Positions 23,315-32,159 of a DNA stretch of 64,000 bases are shown here, one piece after another. Every line of letters starts with the position of its first letter. Position 1 is the first letter of the stretch. This DNA comes from Rubrobacter xylanophilus. GTDB lineage: Bacteria > Actinomycetota > Rubrobacteria > Rubrobacterales > Rubrobacteraceae. Under the pieces are notes generated by a model. It ran no database searches. It saw nothing but the letters and a program-made list of their open reading frames with translations, and was not told where the DNA came from. The position numbers and the translations under genes were made by a program. Location of the stretch: assembly GCF_007164525.1 (NCBI RefSeq), contig NZ_AP019791.1:1909501-1973500 (forward strand), in the 5' to 3' direction.

Positions 23315-24208
23315 ATGCTCAACGTTGAGAAGGCGAGCAAGTCCTTCGGCGAAACCCGGGCGGTACGGGAAATCTCCTTCACCGTCGACGAGGGAACCAT
23401 CTTCGGCCTGCTCGGGGCCAACGGAGCGGGCAAGACGACCACGGTGCGCATGATCCTGGACATCGTCCGCCCGGATTCCGGGAGCATCTCGTGGTCGGGA
23501 ACGCCGGTCGCGAAGCTTCCGCGCCGCGTCTTCGGCTACCTGCCGGAGGAGCGCGGTCTCTACCCCGACATGAAGGTCGAGGAGCAACTCCGCTTCTTCG
23601 CGGAGATCCGGGGCCTCTCCCGCGCCGAGGCGCGCGCCAGCTGCGCCGCCTGGCTGGAGCGGCTCGGCGTCGCCCACCACCGCGACAGGGAGGTGCGCGA
23701 GCTCTCCAAGGGCAACCAGCAGAAGGTCCAGTTCATCGCCTCGGTCCTGCACGAGCCGCAGCTCATGGTCCTCGACGAGCCTTTCTCCGGCCTGGACCCC
23801 GTGAACAACGAGCTGATGAAGAGCGCGATAAGCGAGCTCAACGCCAGGGGAACGACCATACTCCTGAGCACCCACGACATGGAACGCGCCGAGGAGCTGT
23901 GCGAGAGCGTCGCCCTGATCCACCGCTCGCGGCTCGCCTTCTCGGGACCGCTGCACGAGCTCCGGCGGCGCCACGGAACGAAGAAGACCCTGCGGCTCGA
24001 CTTCGAGGGAAACAGGGAAGCCCTCCTGAGGAGGCTCCCGCAAGCCGGGGTCGTCGCTGAGAAGGACGGGCAGCTGGTGCTTTCGCCGGGCGGCGCGGAG
24101 CCGGAGGAGGTGCTCAGGGAGGCCGTCGCGCTCGGCAGGGTCAGGCGCTTCGAGGAGGTCGAGCCGTCGCTGCGCAAGATCTTCATCGAGGAGGTCAAGG
24201 GTGCGTAA
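23315..24208 (+). CDS. ABC transporter ATP-binding protein, NatA-like
   Basis: ATPase of 297 residues with Walker A GANGAGKTTT, YLPEERGLYPDMKVEEQL after the Q-loop, signature LSKGNQQKVQFI, Walker B MVLDEPFSGLDP and switch LLSTHDMERAE. This NatA-like type drives Na+ or small-molecule extrusion with a NatB-like permease. The next gene starts inside its last codons (overlap of eight bases), so the pair is coupled. ATG preceded by AAAGGAAAG. Confidence 0.9.
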   Translation: MLNVEKASKSFGETRAVREISFTVDEGTIFGLLGANGAGKTTTVRMILDIVRPDSGSISWSGTPVAKLPRRVFGYLPEERGLYPDMKVEEQLRFFAEIRGLSRAEARASCAAWLERLGVAHHRDREVRELSKGNQQKVQFIASVLHEPQLMVLDEPFSGLDPVNNELMKSAISELNARGTTILLSTHDMERAEELCESVALIHRSRLAFSGPLHELRRRHGTKKTLRLDFEGNREALLRRLPQAGVVAEKDGQLVLSPGGAEPEEVLREAVALGRVRRFEEVEPSLRKIFIEEVKGA

Positions 24209-25430
24209 CGTGTGGCTGATCGCCCGCCGCGAGTACCGTCAGAGGGTCCGGGCGAGGAGCTTCCAGATCATCACGGCGCTGGGCTTCGTCCTCATAGTGG
24301 CCCTCGCCTTCGCCCCGGCGATCCTGGACCGCATCCAGTCGGCAACCGGCGGCTCCACCGTCGCCGTCGTGGACCCAGACGAAAGCCTCTCCCCTGCCCT
24401 GCGCGCCACCCTCACCGATGAGCTCCCGAACGGAGAGCCGCGGACGAAGATCGTCGCCGTCGGCTCGCGCGAGGAGGCGCAAAGCGGCATCGAGAGCGGC
24501 GAATACGACGGCGTACTCGTGCCTCGGGGCTCCGGCGGGGAGGTCTCTTTCGTCTATCGCTCCCCGAACCCCGGCGAGGAGGCCGGACGTCTGAGGGAGG
24601 CCCTCGGCACCATGGCGGTGGAGCAGAGGCTGCGGGATGAGGGCCTGAGCCGGGAGGAGATCTCGGCGGCCCTCGCCCCGGCGGACCTCCAGGTGGTCGC
24701 GACCGGCGACGCCCCGAGCGGCGCGGAGTACGCCTCCAGGTTCGGCGTCGTCTACGCGTTCGGTTTCGTGCTGTACATAGCGCTCATCATGTACGGCAAC
24801 ATGGTCGCGATGGGCGTCATCGGCGAGAAGAGCACGCGCATCACAGAGATGATGACCGCCTCCGTGCGGCCCACAGAGCAGATGACCGGCAGGCTCCTCG
24901 GGGTCGGCCTGCTGAGCCTCACCCAGTTCGGAGCGTGGGCGGTGGCCGGCGTGATCATGCTCCTCACAGACGGATTGCGCGGCGGCGAGGGACTCGACCT
25001 CGTCACGATCCCGCCCCGGACCTTCGCGCTCTTCCTGCTGTTCTTCCTGCTCGGTTTCCTGCTCTACGCCTCGCTCTTCGCCGGGCTGGGCGCGCTCCTG
25101 AGCCGGGTGGAGGACGCAGGGCCGCTCATGGCCCCGTTCTCGACGCTACTGATCGCGGGGTTCATCCTCACGATCTACGCGATGAACGAGCCGGACGGCA
25201 CGCTCGCCACGCTGGGTTCTTTCGTCCCGTTCTTCACCCCGATGACGATGTTCGCCCGGATGGAGCTCGGAGCCCCGGCGCTCTGGCAGGTCGCGCTCGG
25301 CATCGGCCTCCTCGCCGCGACGACCGCCGCCACGGTCTGGGCCGCGGCCCGGCTCTACAAGGCCGGCGTCCTGATGTACGGAAAGGGCCCCTCCCTCACC
25401 GGCGCCGCGAGGCTGCTCCGGCGGGGCTGA
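24201..25430 (+). CDS. ABC-2 permease, NatB-like
   Basis: Membrane protein of 409 residues: one N-terminal helix (about 22-45), a large extracytoplasmic domain (about 46-185; TVAVVDPDESLSP), then six helices containing GVIGEKSTRITEMMTASVRPTEQMTGRLLG, the conserved ABC-2 cytoplasmic loop. This topology is that of NatB/YhaP-type exporters. GTG start overlapping the ATPase gene. The operon ends here; glcF converges on it with only two bases between stop codons. Confidence 0.88.
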   Translation: MRNVWLIARREYRQRVRARSFQIITALGFVLIVALAFAPAILDRIQSATGGSTVAVVDPDESLSPALRATLTDELPNGEPRTKIVAVGSREEAQSGIESGEYDGVLVPRGSGGEVSFVYRSPNPGEEAGRLREALGTMAVEQRLRDEGLSREEISAALAPADLQVVATGDAPSGAEYASRFGVVYAFGFVLYIALIMYGNMVAMGVIGEKSTRITEMMTASVRPTEQMTGRLLGVGLLSLTQFGAWAVAGVIMLLTDGLRGGEGLDLVTIPPRTFALFLLFFLLGFLLYASLFAGLGALLSRVEDAGPLMAPFSTLLIAGFILTIYAMNEPDGTLATLGSFVPFFTPMTMFARMELGAPALWQVALGIGLLAATTAATVWAAARLYKAGVLMYGKGPSLTGAARLLRRG

Positions 25431-25432
25431 AC

Positions 25433-26893
25433 CTACCCCATCAGCGACTCCACGGGCTCGCCGCGGATGGAGGCGTCGAGCACCTCGGCCGGGTGGGCGA
25501 CCGGGATGTCACGGCCCATCCGTCGCAGGGAGGCCCGGATCTGCAGCGTGCAGCCCGGGTTGGCGGTGATAAGGAGCCGGGCCCCGGTATCCAGAATGTT
25601 CCTCGCCTTGCGCTCCCCGAGCTCGGCGGCGGGCCCGGGCTCGACCATGTTGTAGATGCCCGCCGATCCGCAGCAGATCTCCGCCTCCCGGATCTCGCGC
25701 AGCTCGAGTCCCGGTATCCGCCCGAGCGCCCGCCGCGGCTGGGCGCGGATGCCCTGGGCGTGGGCGAGGTGGCAGGCGTCGTGGTAGGCCGCCGCGACCG
25801 GCAGCGGGTGCCGCTCGGCGACGGGCCCGATCTCCTCGAGGAACTCCGAGACGTCCCTCACCTTCGCGCTGAAAGCCTCGGCCCTGGCGGCGTACTCCGG
25901 GTCGTCGCGCAGCAGGTGGCCGTACTCCTTCATGGTCGAGCCACACCCGGCGGCGTTGACGATCACCTCGTCGAGCTCGTAGCGCTCGAAGACGTCTATC
26001 GTGCGGCGGGCGAAGCGGAGGGCTTCCTCCTCGCGCCCGGCGTGGGTGGAGAGGGCGCCGCAGCAGCCCTGTTCCTCTGGGGCGACGACCTCGCAGCCCT
26101 CGGCGGCGAGCACCCGCACGGTGGCCGCGTTGACCTTCGAGAAGAAGACCCGCTGCACGCAGCCGGTGAGGAGCCCGACCCGGCGCCTCTTCTCGCCGAG
26201 GGGCGGGGTCACCTCCGGGATCCTCTCCTCCTCAGGGACCTCGGGCAAAAGCTCCTCCATAGCCCGCAGCCGCTCGGGCATGAGCTTCAGCAGGCCGCTC
26301 CTGCGCACAAGGTCCCTGATGCCGACCCTCTGGTAGAGCCGGAGCGGGGCCGAAACCAGCCGCAACCGCTCCGGGTAGGGGAAGAGGTTGAAGATCATCT
26401 CCCGGAACGCCCGGTCCTCCGGCGTCCGCTCGTAGCGGCGCTCGACCTGGGCCCGCGTCGCCTCGATGAGCTTGTCGTACTGCACTCCGGAGGGACATGC
26501 GGTAACGCAGGCCATGCAGCCGAGGCACAGGTCGAAGTGCCGGACCATCTCGTCGTTCATGGGCTCCTCGGCGAGGCCTTTGTTCATGAGGTAGATGCGC
26601 CCGCGCGGGCTGTCCATCTCCTCTCCGAAGAGAACGTAGGTCGGGCACGTCGGCAAACAGAAGCCGCAGTGGACGCAGTCGTCGATGAGCTCCTTGTCCG
26701 GCGGGTGGTGGTCGTCGAAGGCGGGGAAGGTCACATCGCCGCTCTCGGTCTTCCGGCCGATGCCGACCGGCTGTCGCACGGAGCCGCTCGCGGCGTAGGT
26801 GCTCTGCCCCACGTCCTCCGGGCTGCCGGCGCCGACGGCGTTGGCCATGGCGACGTCCTGCGGCATGCCCGCGGGGTTGTCTCTCTGGGTCAA
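25433..26893 (-). CDS. glcF: Glycolate oxidase iron-sulfur subunit GlcF
   Basis: Protein of 486 residues. Two [4Fe-4S] motifs CVHCGFCLPTCP (about 73-84) and CLGCMACVTACP (about 123-134) are followed by two cysteine-rich CCG domains (GCCGALSTHAG; CCGSAGIYN). It passes electrons from the GlcD flavin to the respiratory chain while glycolate is oxidised to glyoxylate. An unusual N-terminal extension of about 50 residues precedes the first cluster. It is the last gene of glcD-glcE-glcF, one base downstream of glcE. Context links it to the glyoxylate-processing genes at 47.9-52.6 kb. Confidence 0.93.
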   Translation of the reverse strand: MTQRDNPAGMPQDVAMANAVGAGSPEDVGQSTYAASGSVRQPVGIGRKTESGDVTFPAFDDHHPPDKELIDDCVHCGFCLPTCPTYVLFGEEMDSPRGRIYLMNKGLAEEPMNDEMVRHFDLCLGCMACVTACPSGVQYDKLIEATRAQVERRYERTPEDRAFREMIFNLFPYPERLRLVSAPLRLYQRVGIRDLVRRSGLLKLMPERLRAMEELLPEVPEEERIPEVTPPLGEKRRRVGLLTGCVQRVFFSKVNAATVRVLAAEGCEVVAPEEQGCCGALSTHAGREEEALRFARRTIDVFERYELDEVIVNAAGCGSTMKEYGHLLRDDPEYAARAEAFSAKVRDVSEFLEEIGPVAERHPLPVAAAYHDACHLAHAQGIRAQPRRALGRIPGLELREIREAEICCGSAGIYNMVEPGPAAELGERKARNILDTGARLLITANPGCTLQIRASLRRMGRDIPVAHPAEVLDASIRGEPVESLMG

Positions 26894-26894
26894 C

Positions 26895-28157
26895 CTAGAT
26901 CCCTCCTATAAACCGGCCGGGGCCGAGGATGCCCCGGGGGTCGAACTTCTCCTTCACCCGCCGGGCGAGGCCCAAGTAATCCCCTCCCGGCCCCCAGGCG
27001 TCCACCCGGCGTTTGAGCTCCGGCGAGCCGCCGAGCAGGACCACGCTGCCGCCGCGGCGGACCCGGATCTCCCGCAGCTCCTCGACGAGCGCGGCGATCT
27101 CTTCCTCCCCGCCGCGGAGCCCGGCGTAGGTGACGCCGGTGGCGGCGTGTCCCCTGACGCGCACCCCCACCCCCCGCCGCCCGGCGGCCCCGAAGAGCTC
27201 CTCCAGGACGTCCTCGAGCTCCGCCGGGGGAGCGGAGATCTTCACCGGGACCTCCCCCCCATCTCCCTGAAGAACCGGCTCCAGAGCGCCGGCCTCTTCG
27301 TCGGAGAGCTCGCGGACCTCGCCGAAGGGCCGGAGCAGGAACGCGGCGGCCTCGCGCTTGGCCTCCACCCCTTCCGGGATGCTCTCCACCAGCACCGAGA
27401 GGAGGCGCTCCTCCTCGCTCCAGTGCAGCTCGACCGCGGTGGCCTCGACCTGGGAGTGCATGATGGCCTGGGCGGCCTCCCGGGCGGCGCGGGGGCTCTC
27501 GAGCTCCACCGCCACCGTCCGGGCGGCCTTGGGGATCGGGTGCAACCGGAAGTTGGCCTCCACGATGACGCCCAGCGTGCCCAGCGACCCGGTGAAGAGC
27601 TTGGAGAGGTCGTAGCCGGCGACGTTCTTTACGACCTTGCCGCCAGCCCTGGCGACCGTCCCGTCGGCGAGCACGACCTTTATCCCGATGATGAGGTCGC
27701 GGATGGTGCCGTACTTGTACCGCCGGGGACCGGAGGCGTTGGCCGCGACGATCCCGCCGACGGTGGCCCCCGGATGGGGCGGATCTATGGCGAGCATCTG
27801 CCCGGCCCCGGCGAGCCGCTTTTGCAGCTCCTCGAGCCGCACCCCGGCCTGCACCCGCAGCACCAGGTCCCCGGCGGCGTGCTCCAGCACCTTATCGAGG
27901 CGGGTGGTGCCGAGGATCAGGTCCGCCGCCGCGGGCGGGTTGCCCCACCCGAGCTTGGTGCCGCTGCCCCGCACGATGACCGCGAGGCCCTCGCGGTGGG
28001 CGACCCGCATGACGGCCCCGACCTCCTCGACCGAGCCGGGCTCGACGACGAGCGAGGGCTGCACGCCGTCGACGGCATCTTCCGGCGCGGCCTCCCGCAC
28101 GTGCTCCGCGCCGACTATCCCTTCGAGCTCCTTCGCGGGCATCCTCCGGGTCTCCAT
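26895..28157 (-). CDS. glcE: Glycolate oxidase FAD-binding subunit GlcE
   Basis: Flavoprotein of 420 residues with a PCMH-type FAD domain: VVEPGSVEEVGAVMRVAHREGL, VRGSGTKLGWG and DPPHPGATVGGIVAANASGPRRYKYGTIRDLIIG mark the pyrophosphate- and isoalloxazine-binding segments. The C-terminal half matches GlcE. Its ATG overlaps the glcD stop by one base (TGATG), indicating coupled translation of the complex subunits. Acts with GlcD and GlcF at the membrane. Confidence 0.92.
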   Translation of the reverse strand: METRRMPAKELEGIVGAEHVREAAPEDAVDGVQPSLVVEPGSVEEVGAVMRVAHREGLAVIVRGSGTKLGWGNPPAAADLILGTTRLDKVLEHAAGDLVLRVQAGVRLEELQKRLAGAGQMLAIDPPHPGATVGGIVAANASGPRRYKYGTIRDLIIGIKVVLADGTVARAGGKVVKNVAGYDLSKLFTGSLGTLGVIVEANFRLHPIPKAARTVAVELESPRAAREAAQAIMHSQVEATAVELHWSEEERLLSVLVESIPEGVEAKREAAAFLLRPFGEVRELSDEEAGALEPVLQGDGGEVPVKISAPPAELEDVLEELFGAAGRRGVGVRVRGHAATGVTYAGLRGGEEEIAALVEELREIRVRRGGSVVLLGGSPELKRRVDAWGPGGDYLGLARRVKEKFDPRGILGPGRFIGGI

Positions 28158-29611
28158 CAGAACAGCTCCGCCAGCCCGGCCTTCTGCACCGGGTGCATCC
28201 TGAAGGGGCCGGGCCGCTCCCCACACAGGCGGGGGGTCGGGAAGATCTTGCCGGGGTTGCAGATCTGGTGCGGGTCGAAGGCGCACCGCAGCAGCTGCAT
28301 GACGTCCAGGTCCTCGGCGGTGAACATCTTCGGCATGTACTTCTTCTTGTCCTCGCCGATGCCGTGCTCGCCGGTGAGGGAGCCTCCGTGCTCCAGACAG
28401 GCGAAGACAATCTCCCCGGCGAGCTCCTCGGCCTTCTCGGCCTCGCCGGGAACGTTGTTGTCGTAGAGGACGAGCGGGTGCAAATTGCCGTCGCCGGCGT
28501 GGAAGACGTTGGCCACCCGCAGCCCGTAGCGCCCGCTGAGCTCGGAGATCTTCTTGAGCACCGCCGAGAGCTCGGTGCGCGGGACGACGGAGTCCTGCAC
28601 GTAGTAGTCGTTGGAGATGCGCCCCATCGCCGCGAACGCCGCCTTGCGCCCCTTCCAGAAGAGCGCCCGCTCGGCGTCGCTCCCGGCGACCCGGACCTCG
28701 GTGGCCCGGTTTTGCTTGCAGATCCCGATCACCTGCTCGAACTGGCTCTCGACCTCGGCCTCGGGACCGTCGAGCTCGACGATGAGGATGGCCCCGGCGT
28801 CGGGGTAGTTGGGGTGGACGGCCACCTCCACCGCCTCGATGGTCAGCCGGTCCATCATCTCCACCGCCGCGGGCACGATGCCGGCCCCGATGATCCCTGA
28901 GACCGCCCCGCCCGCCGCCTCGGTGTCCTCGAAGGCCGCAAGCAGGGTCTTGACGGCCTCCGGTTTGCGGCAGACGCGGACGGTGATCCTGGTGGCTATT
29001 CCTAAAGTCCCCTCGGAGCCGACGAAGGCCCCGAGCAGATCGTAGCCGGGCGCGTCGGGGGCCTTGCCGCCCCCCAGATGCACCACCGAACCGTCTGGCA
29101 GCACGACCTCGGCCCCGGTGACGTGGTTGGTGGTGAACCCGTACTTCAGACAGTGCACCCCGCCGGAGTTCTCCGCCACGTTGCCCCCGATGGAACAGAC
29201 GACCTGGCTGGCCGGATCGGGGGCGTAGTAGTAGCCCTCCCCGGAGACCGCCTCGGTGATCCACAGGTTTATCACCCCGGGCTCCACCACGACCCGCTGG
29301 TTGGGGATGTCCACCTCCAGGATGCGCCTCATCCTGGAGGTCACGATGAGGATGCCGCTCTCGACCGGCAACGCCCCGCCCGAGAGCCCGGTCCCCGACC
29401 CCCTCGCCACGAACGGTATCCCCTCCTCGTAGCACACCCGCACCACCCGCTGCACCTGCTCCGCCGTCTCGGGCAGCACCACGAGGTCCGGGATCACCCG
29501 GTAGTTCATCAGACCGTCGCACTCATAGGTGCGTAGCTCCTCGCGCTCGGAGATAACCCCCTCCGGCCCGAGAATCCCCCGCATCGTCTCTACGAGCCGC
29601 TCACGCTCCAT
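28157..29611 (-). CDS. glcD: Glycolate oxidase FAD-linked subunit GlcD
   Basis: Catalytic flavoprotein of 484 residues. FAD domain: VVLPETAEQVQRVVRVCYEEGIPFVARGSGTGLSGGAL and DPASQVVCSIGGNVAENSGGVHCLKYG. The C-terminal VAO-type cap has the conserved NVFHAGDGNLHPLVLYD and EHGGSLTGEHGIGEDKK metal/substrate motifs. Related D-lactate dehydrogenases look alike, but the glcE and glcF partners point to glycolate. ATG 29611 is chosen because the ATG sits at the normal GlcD N-terminus; the ribosome site is weak (GGGGGAAGC). Confidence 0.93.
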   Translation of the reverse strand: MERERLVETMRGILGPEGVISEREELRTYECDGLMNYRVIPDLVVLPETAEQVQRVVRVCYEEGIPFVARGSGTGLSGGALPVESGILIVTSRMRRILEVDIPNQRVVVEPGVINLWITEAVSGEGYYYAPDPASQVVCSIGGNVAENSGGVHCLKYGFTTNHVTGAEVVLPDGSVVHLGGGKAPDAPGYDLLGAFVGSEGTLGIATRITVRVCRKPEAVKTLLAAFEDTEAAGGAVSGIIGAGIVPAAVEMMDRLTIEAVEVAVHPNYPDAGAILIVELDGPEAEVESQFEQVIGICKQNRATEVRVAGSDAERALFWKGRKAAFAAMGRISNDYYVQDSVVPRTELSAVLKKISELSGRYGLRVANVFHAGDGNLHPLVLYDNNVPGEAEKAEELAGEIVFACLEHGGSLTGEHGIGEDKKKYMPKMFTAEDLDVMQLLRCAFDPHQICNPGKIFPTPRLCGERPGPFRMHPVQKAGLAELF

Positions 29612-29713
29612 ATGCTTCCCCCTTGATGATTCTCTTCCGCACCCGCCACCCACATTGTAGCCGAAGCCTCAAGAGATCCCGTCCGCAACTCCGTTTTTTC
29701 GTATGTTAACATG

Positions 29714-29729
29714 CGGAATCGAGATTTCT
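29714..29729. promoter_or_regulatory. Degenerate copy of the CGGAAT palindrome (glcD side)
   Basis: CGGAAT-CGAG-ATTTCT shares its left half and the start of its right half with the perfect palindrome at 29905-29920. Probable second operator for the same regulator, closer to glcD. Confidence 0.4.
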
Positions 29730-29869
29730 TGTAACGAAATATACGCGGGAGAGGGTTGGCCGGCCAGGAAGTATGGGCTTTGAGCTTCGGGCATTGGGGA
29801 GGGGGCTGGACGTCCAGGATCCCCGACCCATCTCGCCGCTCGGAGGAGGTAGATCCAGGCCGAAAAACC

Positions 29870-29898
29870 TTGCACCCCATCTTCCAGCATTTTATATT
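29870..29898 (+). promoter_or_regulatory. Promoter of the NCS1 permease gene
   Basis: -35 TTGCAC (29870-29875), 17-base spacer, -10 TATATT (29893-29898). Predicted transcription start near 29905, inside the palindrome, leaving a 48-base leader with an AGGAGG ribosome site. Confidence 0.6.
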
Positions 29899-29904
29899 GC
29901 CATT

Positions 29905-29920
29905 CGGAATACAAATTCCG
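29905..29920. promoter_or_regulatory. Palindrome CGGAAT-N4-ATTCCG at the permease start site
   Basis: A perfect 6-4-6 inverted repeat covering the predicted +1 of the permease transcript. Its place suggests repression. IclR-family operators often contain GGAA...TTCC half-sites, and an IclR gene lies at 46059, so that protein is the leading candidate. Confidence 0.5.
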
Positions 29921-29952
29921 CTATCTTGCAATCAGCGAGAAGGAGGAGTGAG

Positions 29953-31392
29953 GTGACGGAGCCGGGTGGGGGATACAGCGGGCGGCTGTACAACGAGGAT
30001 CTTGCGCCGGTTGGGGAGGGGGAACGGACGTGGACGTGGTACAGCCTGTTTGCGATGTGGATGGCCGACGTCCACAGCATCGGGGGGTACACGTTTGCGG
30101 CGGGGCTCTTCTTTCTCGGGCTCACGGGGTGGGAGGTCTTCGTCGCGCTGATCGTGGGGATTACGGTGGTGTACTTTCTGATGAACCTCACGGGGATAGC
30201 GGGGCAGCGGCACGGGATTCCGTATCCGGTGCTGGCCCGGATAAGTTTCGGGGTTTTCGGGGCCAACATACCGGCTTTGATCCGGGCGGTCATAGCGATC
30301 TTCTGGTACGGCATCCAGACGTGGCTGGCCTCGGTGGCGGTGCAGGTGCTACTGCTGAGGATATGGCCCTCTCTGGAGCAGTACACCCAGAACTCCATCC
30401 TCGGGCTCTCCACTCTGGGGTGGGTGTGTTTCCTCGGGCTGTGGGCGGCCCAGCTCTTCGTGCTGCACCGGGGGATGGAGACCGTGAGGAGGTTCGTCGA
30501 CTGGGCGGGGCCGGCGATCTACGTGGCGATGTTCGCGCTGGCGATCTGGATCCTGGCCGAGGCGGGCTGGCGGGTGGACCTCAGCCTGGGCTCCAGGGAG
30601 CTCTCGGCGGGCGGGGAGCTGCTGGCCTTCTTCACCGCCATCTCGCTGGTGGTCGCCTACTTCTCCACGCTGCTTCTGAACTTCTGCGACTTCTCGCGGT
30701 TCGCCCCCACCGAGCGCATGGTCAGGTGGGGCAACTTCTGGGGGCTTCCGGTGAACTTCACCGTCTTCTCGCTCATCACCGTGGTGACCACGGCGGGCTC
30801 CGCGGCGGTCTTCGGCAGGACGATCATGGACCCGGTCGATATCGTGGCCCGCATCCCGAACACCTTCGCGCTCATCGTCGGGGCGATCACCTTCGCGGTG
30901 GCGACCATCGGCATCAACATCGTGGCCAACTTCGTCTCTCCCGCCTACGACCTCTCCAACGCCTTTCCCAGCTACATAGACTTCAAACGGGGCGGTCTGA
31001 TCACGGCGGTGCTCGCGGTGATGGTGATGCCCTGGCACATCTACGGCAGCCCGGTGGCCATAAACTACTTCCTGGGCGGGCTCGCGGCGTTCCTGGGACC
31101 GCTGTTCGGGATCATCATCGCCGACTACTACCTGGTGAAGCGGGGCCGGATAGACGTGGAGGGGCTCTACCGGGAGGGATCGGCGTCGCCGTACTGGTAC
31201 AGTGGCGGGATCAACCGCCGGGCCGTGCTGGTCTTCGTGGTCTCGGCGGCTCTCTCCGCGGTCATCGCCCTGGTCCCGACCTTCGGGCCCGCGGCCCCGT
31301 TCTCCTGGTTCATAGGGGCGATCTCGGGCGCGGCGCTCTACCTGGCGGCCGCCCGGCGCGCCCGGGAGGAGGTGCCCGCTCCAAAGGCATGA
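29953..31392 (+). CDS. NCS1-family nucleobase/allantoin:cation symporter
   Basis: Inner-membrane protein of 479 residues with about 12 helices. NCS1 features include the N-terminal YNEDLAPVGEGERTWTWYSLFAMWMADVHS, GIAGQRHGIPYPVLARISFGVFGANIPALIRAVIAIFWYGIQTW and IIIADYYLVKRGRIDVEGLY. Relatives such as PucI and HyuP import allantoin, uracil or hydantoins; the location beside the purine/ureide genes favours allantoin or a purine base. The GTG start at 29953 is chosen for its AGGAGGAGTGAG ribosome site. Confidence 0.88.
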   Translation: MTEPGGGYSGRLYNEDLAPVGEGERTWTWYSLFAMWMADVHSIGGYTFAAGLFFLGLTGWEVFVALIVGITVVYFLMNLTGIAGQRHGIPYPVLARISFGVFGANIPALIRAVIAIFWYGIQTWLASVAVQVLLLRIWPSLEQYTQNSILGLSTLGWVCFLGLWAAQLFVLHRGMETVRRFVDWAGPAIYVAMFALAIWILAEAGWRVDLSLGSRELSAGGELLAFFTAISLVVAYFSTLLLNFCDFSRFAPTERMVRWGNFWGLPVNFTVFSLITVVTTAGSAAVFGRTIMDPVDIVARIPNTFALIVGAITFAVATIGINIVANFVSPAYDLSNAFPSYIDFKRGGLITAVLAVMVMPWHIYGSPVAINYFLGGLAAFLGPLFGIIIADYYLVKRGRIDVEGLYREGSASPYWYSGGINRRAVLVFVVSAALSAVIALVPTFGPAAPFSWFIGAISGAALYLAAARRAREEVPAPKA

Positions 31393-31483
31393 TGCACCCT
31401 CCCGGCGAGATGCGTGCCGGCAGGCGCGGCATTATCTAAAATCTGCCTGCGGCGAAGAGAACTCGGAAGCGCAGAGGGAAAAG

Positions 31484-32011
31484 ATGATGCCGGAGATAGG
31501 GCCGGTGCTCGTACCGGCCGAGGAAATCCAGCGGAAAGTACGGGAGCTCGGGGCGCGGATCACCCAAGACTACGCCGGCGAGAACCTGCTCCTGGTCGGT
31601 ATCCTGCGCGGTGCCTTCGTGGTCCTGAGCGACCTGATCCGGCAGATAGAGATCCCCTGCGAAGTAGACTTCATGGAGGTCAGCTCCTACGGGGCCGGAA
31701 CCACCTCCAGCGGCGTGGTGCGCATCCTCAAAGACCTCGAGGAGGACATAAGCGGCCGCCACGTGCTCATCGTGGAGGACATCATCGACACCGGACTCAC
31801 CCTCTCCTACCTCAGGCGCTCGCTGCTGGCCAGAAAGCCCGCCTCGCTGGAGATCTGCGCCCTCCTCTCCAAACCCGCCCGCCGCCAGGTGGATATCCGG
31901 GTCCGCTACCAGGGCTTCGAAGTCCCCGACGTCTTCGTCGTCGGCTACGGTATAGACTACGCCGGTTTCTACCGTAACCTCCGCGATATCTACGCCCTCA
32001 AAAACCCTTGA
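31484..32011 (+). CDS. hpt: Hypoxanthine phosphoribosyltransferase
   Basis: Type I phosphoribosyltransferase of 175 residues converting hypoxanthine (and often guanine) to IMP/GMP. The PRPP-binding motif is VLIVEDIIDTGLTL (about 97-110); LVGILRGAFVVLSDL and EVDFMEVSSYG are also typical. ATG with GAGGGAAAAG ribosome site; the gap upstream contains TAAAAT that may serve as a -10. It stands at the branch between salvage and degradation. Its stop codon is embedded in the -35 of the xanthine dehydrogenase promoter. Confidence 0.93.
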   Translation: MMPEIGPVLVPAEEIQRKVRELGARITQDYAGENLLLVGILRGAFVVLSDLIRQIEIPCEVDFMEVSSYGAGTTSSGVVRILKDLEEDISGRHVLIVEDIIDTGLTLSYLRRSLLARKPASLEICALLSKPARRQVDIRVRYQGFEVPDVFVVGYGIDYAGFYRNLRDIYALKNP

Positions 32012-32037
32012 CACCCTCCGGAAAATCCACCTATAAT
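32008..32037 (+). promoter_or_regulatory. Consensus promoter of the purine-catabolic operon
   Basis: -35 TTGACA (32008-32013) and -10 TATAAT (32032-32037), both perfect consensus hexamers, 18-base spacer. The -35 overlaps the hpt stop codon. Predicted start is near 32044, giving a leader of about 115 bases before the first gene. Such a strong promoter implies that control is exerted by a repressor or by the leader RNA. Confidence 0.8.
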
Positions 32038-32119
32038 CCGCCGATCAGAATAAGGAATCCGCCTTGCGGAAAAAGGGAGAGAGGAGAAGGCGCGCCCGAC
32101 GGGCGATCACCTGGCCGCA

Positions 32120-32156
32120 TCTCCCCGCTGTAGCGGCAGTTTCGCGAAAGGGGAGA
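32120..32156 (+). promoter_or_regulatory. Leader RNA hairpin that would hide the xanthine dehydrogenase ribosome site
   Basis: TCTCCCC (32120-32126) is complementary to GGGGAGA (32150-32156), the Shine-Dalgarno sequence of the following TTG start at 32160. Competing local stems are CCGC-TGTA-GCGG (32124-32135) and, upstream, CGCCC-GAC-GGGCG and TCCGC-CTT-GCGGA (32058-32070). The mutually exclusive folds look like a translational switch; no known riboswitch consensus was recognised. Confidence 0.45.
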
Positions 32157-32159
32157 ATC

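Larger units (their letters stand above)
29612..29952. other. Divergent regulatory region between glcD and the NCS1 permease
   Basis: These 341 bases hold no convincing gene and are clearly more AT-rich than the surroundings. They contain a possible glcD -10 (TACAAT on the minus strand, 29659-29654), ATGTTAACAT at 29704-29713, two related palindromes at 29714 and 29905, and a good permease promoter at 29870-29898. This is the control hub between glycolate oxidation and ureide/nucleobase uptake. Confidence 0.7.

Noticed and set aside
32014-32031. GGAAAATCC inside the spacer of the purine-operon promoter as an IclR operator
   Set aside because: The match to the CGGAAT palindromes is only partial and lacks symmetry; it may be chance.
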